Source: Poa pratensis (Eukaryota; Streptophyta; Magnoliopsida; Poales; Poaceae). Taken from it: a stretch of DNA of 64,000 nt. Each line of letters starts with the position of its first letter. The first letter of the stretch is position 1. The translations under genes were made by a program, and so were the position numbers. Of the stretch, positions 12,190 to 22,559 are shown in pieces. The stretch covers positions 392,001-456,000 of the forward strand of contig CAMZMU010000035.1 of the NCBI GenBank assembly GCA_947311845.1, read 5' to 3'. The notes under the pieces are model-generated. The model made no database searches and was not told the origin of the DNA. It saw only the letters and a list, made by a program, of their open reading frames with translations.

Positions 12190-12450
12190 GGGAGGCAAAC
12201 GGTTCGGACTTTTTGTCCCGGGCCGTATTACGACCCGGGACTAAAAGGTCTCGCGCCAGGCGAACAGTTGCCTGGACACTTTTAGTCCCGGTCCGTATTA
12301 CGACCCGGGACTTTTGGTCCCTAACGAGCCGGGTCCAAAGGGTGCCATACCCTTCAACGTTTTCGGGGCGACGTGGCCGGACCTTTAGTCTCGGCCCAGG
12401 CCACAGCCGGGACTAAAGGGGCCGAACGAAAGGGCAGTTTTCTACTAGTG
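12190..12450. repeat. CACTA right subterminal repeat region
   Basis: Repeated CCCGGGACTAAAAGG, TTTAGTCCCGGTCCGTATTA and GACCCGGGAC motifs lead into the terminal TTTTCTACTAGTG. They are the same motif class as the left end, supporting a single element. Confidence 0.8.
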
Positions 12451-12485
12451 TGCACTTAGAACACCTTCTGTCGGTTAAGAATTAG
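12451..12485 (+). pseudogene. 3' tail of the F-box pseudogene after the CACTA insertion
   Basis: Directly after the transposon and its TGC target duplication, the sequence reads HLEHLLSVKN then TAG (12483-12485). This is the conserved C-terminal ending of many grass F-box/FBA proteins. With the 12 kb insertion removed, it continues the gene that stops at 656. Confidence 0.75.
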
Positions 12486-12699
12486 TTCACTATTTTGTCG
12501 TATTACAAGATTTTACCGTGCATATGTCATATTATCCTAACAGTTTGCTCCTCGATCGGGCCAAAATAAATATTTTGGTATTTTTCTTCCCGATAATATA
12601 TTGCATTTATTTTATATGTTGTTTACATCATAGGTGAAAATCATCAGCGGAAGTGCGGTTGTCATTTAGTGTTAACATTTCTTCTTACAACAAGGGGTA

Positions 12700-12900
12700 T
12701 TAGAACGTAGGTGTGTTCTTCCGAGGATTCGTGCGGTTGTAACCGATGACCTACTGGAAGGCCTTGGAAGCCCAACCTTCATTGCAGCCAAAATTGCTGA
12801 CGTCGCAGTCGTCATGCATGGAAAGAACACATATGTCCTATTGCACGGAGAGAGTTGGTCCAGACCTTGTTCTCGAGGAATGGATTATCGATTGTTCGGA
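12700..12900 (+). pseudogene. Unrecognised coding-like fragment
   Basis: The frame starting near 12722 reads IRAVVTDDLLEGLGSPTFIA, then AAKIADVAVVMHGKNTYVLL. This looks protein-like in composition, and the apparent continuation switches frame near 12855 (RELVQTLFSRNGLSIVRKT). I cannot assign a family. It is probably a decayed gene fragment, because neighbouring pieces (PP1, XH coil) are also fragments. Confidence 0.3.
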
Positions 12901-13155
12901 AAACTATATGTAGGGGGCCTTGAGAGATTACGTGGAACTTTTCATGTCCAGAAGGAATACTGGCGAACCTTAGTTGGGCCAGGAGGGCCATGGCCCTCCT
13001 ATATCAAAGAATGTTTGATAGTAAATTATTTTGTAAAATAAGAGAATATATCAACGGTAGGGATTGCTTCTTGCCATGTAGATTTGCAGATTGTTCCTAG
13101 TCCTGTGAAACATGCAGTAGATCGTTTACGCGAGCTGACACAAAATTCAGTTGCA

Positions 13156-13258
13156 GCCCACTTGTCGGGGTACTTGCTTGTGCGCGAGCAGCAGGCAGAT
13201 GGTCTCGACGCTCTGGTTGCCGTGGTCTAGGTAGTCCCCGAGTACATGCATGACATCC
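13156..13258 (-). pseudogene. PP1-type serine/threonine phosphatase fragment
   Basis: The minus strand reads VLGDYLDHGNQSVETICLLL followed by AHK. PP1 catalytic subunits carry GDYVDRG, then QSLETICLLLAYK, at this site. The metal-binding GDxxDRG motif is altered (Arg to His). A one-base shift follows AHK, after which a KYPDKW-like stretch can be read. Only about 35 codons are present, so it is a relic or captured fragment. Confidence 0.65.
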
Positions 13259-13274
13259 ACAAATGTGGCATTGG

Positions 13275-13510
13275 TTGCTTGCATACCTCTATAGGGATTT
13301 TTCGAACCCCTTGGAACTCATCATTGCTTTCTCTTTGCTTAGTAACCAATACCTGGCTCGAGTGGCTCCATTGCTTCCATGTCCTCCTCTTTCTCGCCCA
13401 GTTGTGTCTTCTCTCTCATCAAGTTTGCCCTCTCACTCGCTAAATTGTTTTTCTCTCGCGTCAACTTTTCTTTCTCACACGCCAAGATGTGCTTTGCTCT
13501 AACGTCAAGA
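13275..13510 (-). pseudogene. XH/FDM-type coiled-coil fragment
   Basis: The minus strand gives a charged heptad-rich coil (KEKLTREKNNLASERANLMR, then EKTQLGEKEEDMEAMEPL). After a one-base shift it reads QVLVTKQRESNDEFQGVRKI. This matches the coil end of the larger XH gene at 18-20 kb (NKALVTKERESNDQLQGARK). It is a second, more decayed copy of the same family about 5 kb away. Confidence 0.65.
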
Positions 13511-13514
13511 TTTT

Positions 13515-14300
13515 TTTCCTAAATGGTTGTGATGTACTGAATCAATACTAAAGGCATCTTGGTGAAAATAATTTTTATGTGGAGTTCTCTGATCGTGTGC
13601 TCTGTGACGGGTGCAATGAAGAAACCATTATGCATTTATTTTAAGTGTGTAGCTTCAGTCAAAGTTCCTGATACGCTATGGGCAATTGAATAAGATTCTT
13701 ATCTGGATATTCACTCTATGATTATGGAAGCAAGATAGGAATACTCCTTATCATTCCTTGTGGAAATCATGATTACCGAATGCTGGCATCTCTAGGACCA
13801 AAGGAATTACTTTTTTTTTATAATAACTCGCTCGCTTTATCTAGATGTTTTGTAAACTTCAAATCATCCTTCATAATGATCATGCATAGGACTAGACCTT
13901 TTCTATGAGAGGGTATACAAGCTTGCCTTATGTCCCTTGCAAAAAATAAAACCTTTTTTTATAAATACAACATGGACACAGTAGGGTTTTTTCTTTACTT
14001 CTTTTTGTGTAAAAAAAAGTTAAACTAGAGTTGCTACAGAAGATTTCTGATTCATGCACTAATCATTCCACAATATGTTTAGATCCATTATTTCTATTTC
14101 TTATTTCACAATTTAAAAATTGATGCTTCCCTTAGTCTTGTTTCTTTTGTACAGTATTTAATTGTTCCATTTCTATAAATTTTTGTTACAGTTCAGATTT
14201 TTTTTGGTCCACTTTTCGATCAATTGTTCAACTTTTGGGCCGTACAAGAGCTTACACTGTAATTTCACTGCAAGCCCGTTTAGAGGCTTAGCGATCCATC
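13515..14300. other. Stretch without recognisable gene
   Basis: AT-rich intergenic sequence with homopolymer runs. I see no coding frame, transposon end or structured RNA. It precedes the I29-domain gene start at 14308. Confidence 0.5.
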
Positions 14301-14307
14301 CCCACAC

Positions 14308-14752
14308 ATGACACACCAGAGATCTCAGATGAGGAACCCCATGCCCACGGCGGCTCCTTTCTTGGCGGCGGCCGCAACGCTGCTGCTGCTGGTCTCGCCG
14401 GCGGCGGCGGCCACGTGGACCGTGTCCGGCAGGGAGATTTCGTACAGGGAGAGGAGCGACGAGGAGGCGCGGCTGGTCTTCAGCGCCTGGAAGGCCAAGT
14501 ACAAGAAAGCCTATGGCTCCGTCGTCGAGGAGGAGCTGCGGTTCGCCGTGTTCAAGGGCGTCCTCCGTTTGGTCGACCAGTACAACGCCGCCGGCGAGGC
14601 CGGGGTCGACATAGCCCTCATAGGCCTCAACGGGCTCTCCGACCTCACCTCGGAGGAGTGGAACGCCATGTGCTGCGGCAGGCTCATTGAGCCAGCGGAC
14701 GGGGTGGTGTTCGCCGGAGGAAGAAAGGAGCGCGGTGGCCGATCCAGCTCAG
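14308..14752 (+). CDS. Cathepsin propeptide inhibitor (I29) domain protein, first exon; possibly incomplete gene
   Basis: Two possible starts exist, 14308 and 14329. The second places the hydrophobic signal peptide at the very N-terminus (TAAPFLAAAATLLLLVSPAAAA). An I29 propeptide domain follows: EARLVFSAWKAKYKKAYGSV, then EEELRFAVFKGVLRLVDQYN and GLNGLSDLTSEEWNAMC. I29 domains block papain-like cysteine proteases; stand-alone versions act as inhibitors. No C1 protease domain follows. The frame reads on to 14883, but a good donor (TCAG|GTATAC) lies at about 14752. I cannot identify a convincing next exon, so the 3' structure is uncertain. The product would enter the secretory pathway. Fragments of a similar domain occur at 21.4 and 22.1 kb on the other strand. 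Confidence 0.6.
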
Positions 14753-15129
14753 GTATACCTTACTACATGATGCATCTACGTCGAGCGTACCAGGCAGCTG
14801 TTGCTTCTATCTGGCATTGGTGCGTCGGTGAGTGGGGCACATGTAAGCTCCAGTGGATCTGTCTCCTCGTTGCTCCAAGCTGATAATCGTAGCAGAACAA
14901 TGTTGCTCATGTAATGATAACTGGGATGAAATGGTATACATTTCCAGAATATGAAATGAGAGACTGCTTGCCTTCGTCCATGTATGAACCATTGAAGTAG
15001 AGTATGCATGATGGAAGTTGACTGAATTTTTTCAGGAAACTACCGATCATTAAGTAAACTTAATTCAGACATTTCTTCAGGGCATCCTAAAAAATATGAT
15101 TTTTTTTTAGAAATTCTCCCTATCGACGG

Positions 15130-15431
15130 CGATGTAACAAAAGCAGCATTGTTTGCGGCCGGTTTCTTCTGTATGCTGTCGGAGGACTTCTCATGCATCA
15201 CCCTCCAAGTACTGGCTCCATTGGTTACCTAACCAACATCAGATGCTCAAGTTATTACAGCGGCAATTAAGACTTTCTCCAAGCTTGATTGTATGCTGGC
15301 TGTTATCCCTAGAGTTTGTGAGGTTGGAAAGCGCATGGTTGTAGGCAACCTGGAAGATGTATTGAGAGCTGAAATGCTCTTGCCACTCTCCAGACTCATC
15401 CAAGTCAAACTGTTTTCTGTGGTGACCAGGT
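15130..15431 (+). pseudogene. Unrecognised gene fragment ending at a splice donor
   Basis: The frame from 15126 reads GDVTKAALFAAGFFCMLSED up to a TAA near 15231. In a shifted frame, about 60 clean codons follow (DAQVITAAIKTFSKLDCMLA, then VGKRMVVGNLEDVLRAEMLL), ending at ACCAG|GTAAGT at 15431. The composition and donor suggest a former exon, but I do not recognise the protein. Confidence 0.4.
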
Positions 15432-16496
15432 AAGTAACCCACGGGTTGCTAGTCTATGAGATTTTTGCCTAAACTTACTTGATAACATGAAAGCCACTGC
15501 TAAGTTGTACGGCTACTGAGCGTCGCATTGTAAACTTTTCCTCGGGCGACCACCTCCATACATATTTAAAAGGGATCCAGTTTGATGAACTCAATGACAA
15601 GAAAATGTATGAGTTCTCTGCAGAAGAAAAACTATTATTGATTGAATTATTGCTAATTGTTTTGTATTGGTAGATACAGTGATAAGATAGCCTGTGAGCT
15701 ACATAGATGGCTGAAGGTATCCTTTTTCTCAAAAATTTCGGGCTTTCTATCTCCAATCTATTCAGAAGAATGGAGTATCAAGATGTTCATTTTGTCTATC
15801 ATGGTCATGATGTTTTTCTGCTGTTACACTAATACGGAATGTGGACAATTATCAGTGGCAACAGCCAGTAAACCTTTGAGAAATAGTACATTCAGATCTT
15901 CATGATGTTACAACTTCTGAAAACAATCAAGGCCTAATACTAGGTTATTTGGATCCGTCTTTCTAAAATGTTTATCAGTTATCATCAATTCATCGTTACT
16001 ATGTATTGTAAGTAGCTTTCAATCAGGACATTGATTTGGTACCAATAGACCTACATATAGGTATTATATCCCCGCTACGTGTTTTATTCTGATGTACCAT
16101 AAACTATGTTACAAAAAAAAAACAGTAGGCAGGAGCTAATATCACAGTTAACTGCATTCATCCTTATTGATCATGATCAGTTTGATGAGGAACTCGTTTC
16201 CTCTGATGAGTTTGCTCTGAAGCCCATTTTTCCTTGTGAATATGTTTCTGAATTTTAAGTTTAGTTATATGCTGATCCCAGTTTCAGGGACAGTTCCTTT
16301 ATCTCTCCACCGTGTTATTAAACTTGTTTGTTTTCGATTGCAGAGGTAATTCACATCGTCACCTACATGCTGTGGAAGAATCTACCCCTCCATCCTTCTT
16401 GTTCTTGTTAATAGAATTCTTATTCAATGAAGGATCTTTACCATTCAGTGCTCCTCAGTTGAACTTTTTGTATAAAAACACTCTGTTTTTTACTAG

Positions 16497-16690
16497 GAGC
16501 AGCAACTACATGTTATGCAGGTCTCAACCCTCAGCTGAAGTTGGTGACAGGCAAATACTTTGCCCGACTGCAACGAGGAGAAGACGAGTAAATGGCCAAG
16601 AGCGACGCCATGACGAAGCAGCTCTGGTAATTCAGCGAAACGAGGCTCGGAAAGGCTGTCTTTCGGGACAGTCGAGCTTATGGTACAAAA
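16497..16690 (+). pseudogene. C-terminal exon of a TIC32-like short-chain dehydrogenase, with stops
   Basis: After a TTTTTTACTAG acceptor the frame reads GAATTCYAGLNPQLKLVTGK then YFARLQRGEDE. This is the C-terminal exon signature of TIC32/WWOX-type short-chain dehydrogenases (GAATTCYVAL...GKYF). A TAA interrupts after EDE, yet the same frame continues recognisably (MAKSDAMTKQLW, stop, FSETRLGKAVFR), so it was once longer. No Rossmann or YxxxK exon is visible nearby. It is a relic fragment. Confidence 0.65.
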
Positions 16691-17361
16691 TGATTGGTCA
16701 GTATGTAGCAGCAGCAGTAGGAACTTGTCACACGGTGAACCAATATTGTTCATGAAACTTTCGTGCTAGTTTTGGTCGTGGCTAAGATTACAATGTGCAC
16801 TTATTAATATTTGTCCAGCATATTTGTTGATTGTTTCTGACTGAATTATTTATTGTTGATTGAAACTAGTATCTCCTTTCAGAGTTTCGTTGCCTGAAAC
16901 TTTTTCAGTGTCACACATATACACCTTAAGATTCAGAATTTTGTCTCTGCTCTGTTGCCTACGAAAACATTATGAAACTGGGAAGTACGTGCCTACACCT
17001 GTCCTATACATGCCCTTCACTCTCGCCATCATCCTCCGAGACACCGACGGCGGGGGTAAACCTGACGGTGCTCCGAGACCGGAAGGCATGCACATGCACA
17101 TGGTGTGCTTGCCACGGAATGCTTCAGCCAGTGAAATCACCACTTGAGCAATCCCTGGTGAGCTCTGGATCGAGTCACGGAGATCTGTTCTTCCTAGAGA
17201 GCGTCACACTGGGAGGTATATTTTTGCTGTGGAGTGTAGGATTTGGCTGGAGAGCAGAGCAGAGCAGATGGCGCTTGCCGTTTTCAAGATAGAGCTACTC
17301 CTCTGCAGCTCAGCAGCTGCGATTCTCAAAAAAAAAGCTCAGCAGCTGCGGAAAGTGTCTT

Positions 17362-17724
17362 ATGCACCCGAGCACCAGTGATCTGGTGCTTTCAAAAAAT
17401 CGGAAAAATATTTATATGTCTTAAAAAATTCTGAAAACAAATGCAGGTGTAGCCAACGATGTATCCCACAAACGTGTAAAATATAAAGTTCAGATGCTTT
17501 GTATTCTGCGCTATACAAAAATGACAAAATCTGATAAATTTGAAAGTACACATATTCAGATCTACACCTTTGTCATTTTTGTGTAGCCCAAAATACAAAG
17601 TATTTGAAGTTGATATTTTGCACGTTTGTGGCTAGATCTGGGATTTTTTTCAGAATTGTTTGAAACTTGTAAATATTTTTTAAAATTTGTTTAAATCACC
17701 GGGATCACTGGTGCCCGGGAGTAC
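17362..17724. mobile_element. MITE-like inverted-repeat element
   Basis: The left end GAGCACCAGTGATCTGGTGC (from about 17370) is mirrored at the right end by CACCGGGATCACTGGTGCCC, giving inverted ends of about 26 bp. The interior is also partly palindromic (GTACACATATTCAGATCTACACC and related). There is no coding capacity. The target duplication is not clear, so the superfamily is left open; Mutator-like fold-back MITEs are the nearest match I know. Confidence 0.55.
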
Positions 17725-18499
17725 AAAATCTGCTCTCCAGCAGCTGCTGCTACTCGTTGCAGGCATCACATCATATATTGCTGATATAGTAACAAAGACG
17801 AGTGGTAACCTAAATACATTTCATAGATTAGTAACATTTCATAGATCAGTATCAGCATACTACCATAATGCCAAGGCGCCTATAGAACAAGAGCATTGGC
17901 TAAATTCTAGCCAGCTAGCCATCAAAAGGAGATCATGGCTAATTAATTTAGTAGTTTCATGATCATTAAGGTCCTGGGGAACCAATACACAGACCTCTTA
18001 TCTGATCCACTGCCACTACAATTACATTAAATCAAGTTAGGCAGAAGCAGGACACACCCCAGCCTCTTGCAGATCAGCGCTTCCTCTTGTGTGACTGCCA
18101 CTGTTTCACGAGGAACTGGATGGCCTCCTCCAGCGTTGCTTTCCGGCCATCCTTATAGTTCCACAGCTCCCGCACGGGGTAGCGTCCGCTAGGGTTGTAC
18201 TCATTGATTTCAAGCAGCCCCTTCGTCACCAAGGCGTATATTTCCTCCCCTTGCTCTTCTTTCAACTTGCGGAGCTTCTCATCGTCCTCCAAGAGAATTT
18301 CCTAAACAATCAAAAGAAAGAATGTCACATCCAGCTGGAAGCATGTAAATGTCTACAAAAATAGATGGTTTTTTCTAAATGCCACAGGGCAGGGAAAATT
18401 TACATGTCTATGTACATGGGAAAAGAAAAACAAGAAACCAGAGAAGGAAACAAGGAAGACAGAGTCAACCCAAGCGAGCAGTGGTATGTGTGGGTAACC

Positions 18500-18765
18500 C
18501 TGTGAGCAATCAGACATAGTTCCTTGTTGAAAATAACTCTCCAAATAACCGAAAATAAACCATTCCTTTATTTCCAATCTCACATAGAGCATATGTGGTA
18601 ACCATAAAAACTTTGCCCCTGAAACTCTGTTTTGCTGCCCGAAACATGCTAGTAGTGCCCTGACTATAATTCCAGAAAATGCCTAATTTCCTCCAATATT
18701 TAGCAGCAAAGTGACAATTAAAAATTAGGTGATCATAGGTCTCACTTTGCCTTTGAGAGCACAAA
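18500..18765 (-). mobile_element. LINE reverse-transcriptase zinc-binding (zf-RVT) fragment in the XH-gene intron
   Basis: The minus strand reads ETYDHLIFNCHFAAKYWRKL, with the H-x-x-F-x-C pattern of the zf-RVT segment that ends plant L1-type ORF2 proteins, followed by FRAAKQSFRGKVFM. It is truncated on both sides, and lies between the last two exons of the XH gene. Confidence 0.6.
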
Positions 18766-19049
18766 ACAAAATTACCCTACAAGTTAAATGCCAATTTTAG
18801 ATAATTTCATGACTCACGGGTTTAAGCTAGCAGAGCATGGAATTTAAGAACAATAGTGGAGAACGTCTACAGTCCACATACCGTCGGTTTACCATTGTAT
18901 TTTGAGAGCACAAACACAATTACGTTAGAAACTACTGTAAATGTCAATTTTAAAGAAATCAATGACTCACGGTTTTAAGCTAGCAGAGCATGGAAACTAA
19001 GAACACTACTAGAGAGCTTGTACAGTCCACATACCTTCGGTTTACCATC
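18753..19049. repeat. 148-bp tandem duplication across an exon-intron boundary
   Basis: Copy 1 (18753-18900) and copy 2 (18901-19049) share GACTCACGG(G/T)TTTAAGC, AGCAGAGCATGGAA and CAGTCCACATACC(G/T)TCGG. Copy 2 contains the true splice donor and last bases of the XH exon. Copy 1 carries a second, decoy donor in the intron. Confidence 0.8.
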
Positions 19050-20399
19050 CACCGTGATTACCCTCAAAGGATACCACTCGGAGTTTGCAATTTCCGCTTG
19101 CCATTTCGAACAAAGAACAGCAGAGTTAATTTGGGCAACCTCATGTGGTACATTTGCTCTACAAGCATTGGCAAATGCTTTAGGGTCAAGCTCGCCCATT
19201 CTTTTGACACCTATATGAGACCGTCCATTTGTAAAATTCTGCAAGGCCTACCCATTCACATGCAACACATATGAATGATAAAAACAGTGAGATCATCTTG
19301 TGGATAAGTATGAGATGAATGCATCAACAAGGGATGCATTGTTTGGTTGGTTACCCCTATGAGCAACTTCCGAGCACCTTGCAACTGGTCGTTGCTTTCT
19401 CTTTCCTTGGTAACCAATGCCTTGTTGAGGGTCTCCATTGCTGGCATGTCGCCGTCTTGCTCGTTAGTCTGTTTTGCTCTCGCGTCAAGCTTCTTGGATG
19501 CGTCTTCGATCATCTTAGACGCTGCAGCGATCATCTTGGTTGCCGCATCGAACTTTTCTGATGCCGCATCAAACTTTTTGGATGCCGAATCAATCTGCTC
19601 GGAAATTGGTCGGTTCTTAATTTCTTATTGACTGGCGCATCCGGTGGCAAATGGACGAGTGTCGGCCTCTGCATGCCGGACTCCGAGCTAGGCTTTTGGT
19701 TCTCACAGACAGCTGATGGGTTGGTTCCTTCTTGTTCCTCCTGTGGGCGCCTCCGTTGGATCATCGGCACGTCCGGCTCCGGTGGCAGCTGGAAGAGTTC
19801 CGGCCTCTGTAACCAGATGAGCCTCTGCAGGTAAGCACCGTAGTAGCAGATCATGGTGCTCTTACTCGATGTGTAGCGTTGTTTGACTTCCTCTGTCAAT
19901 ACGCCAAGGATTAGCCACTTCCACGAAACACAATGCGCCCTACCACGATTCACATCACTCAACGCCGACTCCGCCTTTGGTAACCTCCGCTGAAAGTAAA
20001 CCTTGATGAACTTTTTAGCGGCGGAGGTCACGGCAGCGGGGTCGACGCCGGCCGGGACACAGTAAGTAGGTTTCCCAGGCAGGCGGAGCGCCTTGGAAAA
20101 AGCACTCCTAGAGACATTGATTTCTTTGCCACGGACAAAGCAACTGTCTGACCCGTAACTGTAGTTGGCGATGAGCTCGTCGATTAGGTCAGGGCGCGGG
20201 GGGCCGGAGGAGGAGAGGTCGAGGCGACAAAGTCGAGGAGCCCAAGGGCGCGGAGGCCGGCGTCGTGGGCGGCGGAGATGACCCTGGGCGGGTCAAGGAG
20301 GCGGATGTAAGCGCTGGCCACCTCTTTGGATGGCACCTTCTTTGGATCCGCGTGGGTGGGAGCTGCTGGTCTCTGGATGCCGGCCATGTGTAGGGCTTG

Positions 20400-21180
20400 G
20401 GAGGCGGACTGGGATGGTCGGGCGCCGCCGCCGCCTCGATCTATTCCTCTCTACGGCTTCTGGATGCTCCTGATGTTTGGGATGTCCGGATTAGCGTCGG
20501 TGGTAGCTGCGGGTGTTGGGTTCAGGCCATGGTAGGTGCTTGTGGATGTGGGGAGGAAGAAGGTGGAGGCGGCGGAGCCATGGGATGGGATGGGAGCTTC
20601 GGGTCTTGTCTGGGTTCCGCCGCTTGGAGTACAGGAGTGAGGAGTGACGCGACGGGATAGGACAGAGGAGGCTTTTGCTATACTCCTCTAGAGTTCACGA
20701 GAGAATAGATCGAGTGTGCCACCTGCCGTGCATGCATGCATGCTTTCTTTCTTGGTTTTACGTAGATACGAATAAATTCGGTGCAGAGATCTATACGTAC
20801 GAGTCCCAAGCAGTCTGGCACTAGGTATTTACTATCGTACAGTATATTGGGAATCTCCTCCGCGTAGCACGTCAGCACCCGATCGATGGCAAAGTCAATA
20901 TGAGCACATCGAAGCAATCAAGCTCCTGCTTTATGCTGCTCCCTATTTACTCTTCTCTGCATTGGCTACTCCTCTCCTCTCGTGATTGGGTGGAAAAGGA
21001 TGATAATGCCGTTTTCATATTTTCAAAACTGAAGATTAGCTAGATGTTACTCGAACGTGGGTTGGATATTTTCTCAATTCGGAAAAGAAAGAAATATAAC
21101 AAAATAATAGATGTAGCTACATAATATAAAATAGTTTAAAGTGTCATGTCTAGGTGATGGTTGACGCGCGTTTCGATCTT
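20400..21180. other. Upstream region of the XH gene, no separate gene seen
   Basis: The GC-rich part (20400-20660) is probably promoter/5' UTR of the minus-strand XH gene. The rest is intergenic. A GCATGCATGCATGC run lies near 20729. Confidence 0.4.
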
Positions 21181-21181
21181 A

Positions 21182-21378
21182 CTTCCTCCGTCCTAATTTG
21201 TAGGGCACAATCTCAAAAATAATTTGTCCCATCTCTAAGGCACAATTGCATTTAATTCCCTCTCTATGAGTGGGTGGTTACCTCTCCCACCAATGCATGC
21301 AAGACTTTACCTCCAATCAATTAGCACCTTGGTCTAAGAGATTTGCAAATTGTGCCTTACAAACTAGGACGGAGGGAG
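21182..21378. mobile_element. Stowaway (Tc1/mariner) MITE, 197 bp
   Basis: The terminal inverted repeats CTTCCTCCGTCCTAATTT and AAACTAGGACGGAGGGAG are flanked by TA at 21180-21181 and 21379-21380. Size and ends are typical of Triticeae Stowaway elements. The related copy of the surrounding sequence at about 22.08 kb lacks it. Confidence 0.9.
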
Positions 21379-21383
21379 TACTC

Positions 21384-21745
21384 TGTTGTAGATGGCCCAC
21401 GCCTCCTTGAATATGGCGAACCGCTTCGCCTGGTCGTCGGGGTTGCCTTCGCGCTTGTAGAGCGTGTACCTACACCATTCATACAGGCCACGAGCCCCTC
21501 CTCCGATGTCAGATGCTCCGAGCTGACGTAGATGTTTGTCTGCCACTGGGGCGATGGTGGCCAACATTATGAACCGTAAGCAAGATGAACATGTGTGTCT
21601 TGGTGTTTGCACTATTCGGGTGACGTGGATGTCCGTTCGGGTGGATTTAGTGTAGTACATGGACTTCAACTTAGCTCCTTATATAGTGGAGTGAACGGTT
21701 ATTCGAATGTGTCAAAAAAAACCAATGTGTGTGTGGTTCTCTACA
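21384..21745 (-). pseudogene. I29-like propeptide fragment, tandem copy 1
   Basis: The minus strand reads LYEWCRYTLYKREGNPDDQA then KRFAIFKEAWAIYN. The spacing of Trp, the EW/Y pattern and KRFAIFK resemble an I29 cathepsin propeptide. The upstream part (MKSMYY...) has no clear signal peptide. The match is to only about 35 residues, so the family call is tentative. It is duplicated at 22096-22440. Confidence 0.4.
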
Positions 21746-22095
21746 TGCACGCTGGAAGACGGTCAATTACCCCTTATTGAAAGGCGGAGGGAGGATGCCC
21801 CCCACGAGCACATGACAAAGTTCAAGGTAACAACTTGCACCAAGATATTGGTCCGGACAAGACTCTCTATGAAGTGGAAACTCTTCATTGCCCTTGCAGC
21901 TTACGTCATAGGGAGGACGGAGAAAGGCAAACATCGGTGTTTGGGTGGGGGAAAATACTAAAATTTTCCATATAGCCCTTCCAAAAAAAACTTTCTTAGC
22001 TTGGTGCAAAGTCAAGGAGGGGGACAGTGCTCCCCACCCCCCTCTCCCCCCACCCAATTTTTTTTTTAGGTTGACGCGTGCATCGCTCTTGTTCT

Positions 22096-22440
22096 TTCGT
22101 AGATGGTCCGCGCCTACTTGAATATTGTGAACCGCTTCGCCTTGTCGTCGGGTCACCGTCACGCTGGTAGATCACGTACCAGCGCTCCTAGATGTCACGA
22201 CCCCTCCTCCGACGCTAGATCCTTCGAGCTAACGTAGATGTTGTCCGCCCGTGGGGCGATGGAGCCACGGCGGACATCTTCAGCAAGATGAAAAAGCAAA
22301 TCCCAATTTTTCAGGTGGAGTGAGTGTTTTTACATGTACCTCCACATAACTCCTTATATAGTGGAGTGAACATGTCAAAAAGGCCGGTGCGTGCGTGGTT
22401 CTAGACATGCACGCAGAAAACCGCGGTTCTCCAGTGATAG
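22096..22440 (-). pseudogene. I29-like propeptide fragment, tandem copy 2
   Basis: Base-level copy of 21384-21745 (shared TAGATGG(C/T)CC(A/G)CGCCT, GAACCGCTTCGCCT, TATATAGTGGAGTGAAC). The equivalent frame reads DDKAKRFTIFK then TAG, so it is more decayed. About 330 bp of unrelated spacer separates the copies. Confidence 0.5.
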
Positions 22441-22559
22441 ATTCAAATATCCCGGTTAGCACGCACAAACTTTGCACTTGGGGCGCATGCCAAGTTTGGC
22501 ATCTACACGGCAAGGTTTCCATAGAATATGGTCCGAAGTGAATCTCTCTTCTCAGCAAG

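Larger units (their letters stand above)
657..12450 (-). mobile_element. Full-length CACTA (En/Spm) transposon, 11.8 kb, nested in an F-box pseudogene
   Basis: The left end reads CACTAGTGGAGACAGGGC and the right end reads GGGCAGTTTTCTACTAGTG, inverted copies of a CACTAGT terminus. It is flanked by the 3-bp target duplication TGC (654-656 and 12451-12453), which is diagnostic of CACTA. Both ends carry subterminal repeats of the type TTTAGTCCCGG / CCGGGACTAAA. All internal genes lie on the minus strand, in order from the right end: a DEDDy exonuclease, a TNP2-like transposase, then a second gene with a coiled-coil/DNA-binding part and a Ulp1-like protease. A solo LTR (5822-7402) was inserted later. 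The transposase frames are broken, so the copy is probably non-autonomous now, although its termini look mobilisable. Confidence 0.93.
18074..20387 (-). pseudogene. XH-domain protein of the FDM/IDN2 type, four exons, two frameshifts
   Basis: FDM/IDN2 proteins bind RNA and one another through coiled coils and act in RNA-directed DNA methylation. Exon 1 (20387-19355) starts MAGIQRPAAPTHADPKKVPS. After a frame change near 20222 it continues RPDLIDELIANYSYGSDSCF. After a second change near 19612 it gives a lysine/alanine coil (SASKKFDAASEKFDAATKMI) and the family motif NKALVTKERESNDQLQGARK. Exon 2 (19238-19035) and exon 3 (18301-18074) encode the XH domain: [35 protein letters not shown], then [20 protein letters not shown], ending KRKR. 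Only three exons are fully delimited; exon 1 may hide another boundary. No XS or zinc-finger XS domain is present, unlike full FDM proteins. The XH part is clean; each frameshift is one base and could be an assembly error. Confidence 0.72.
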
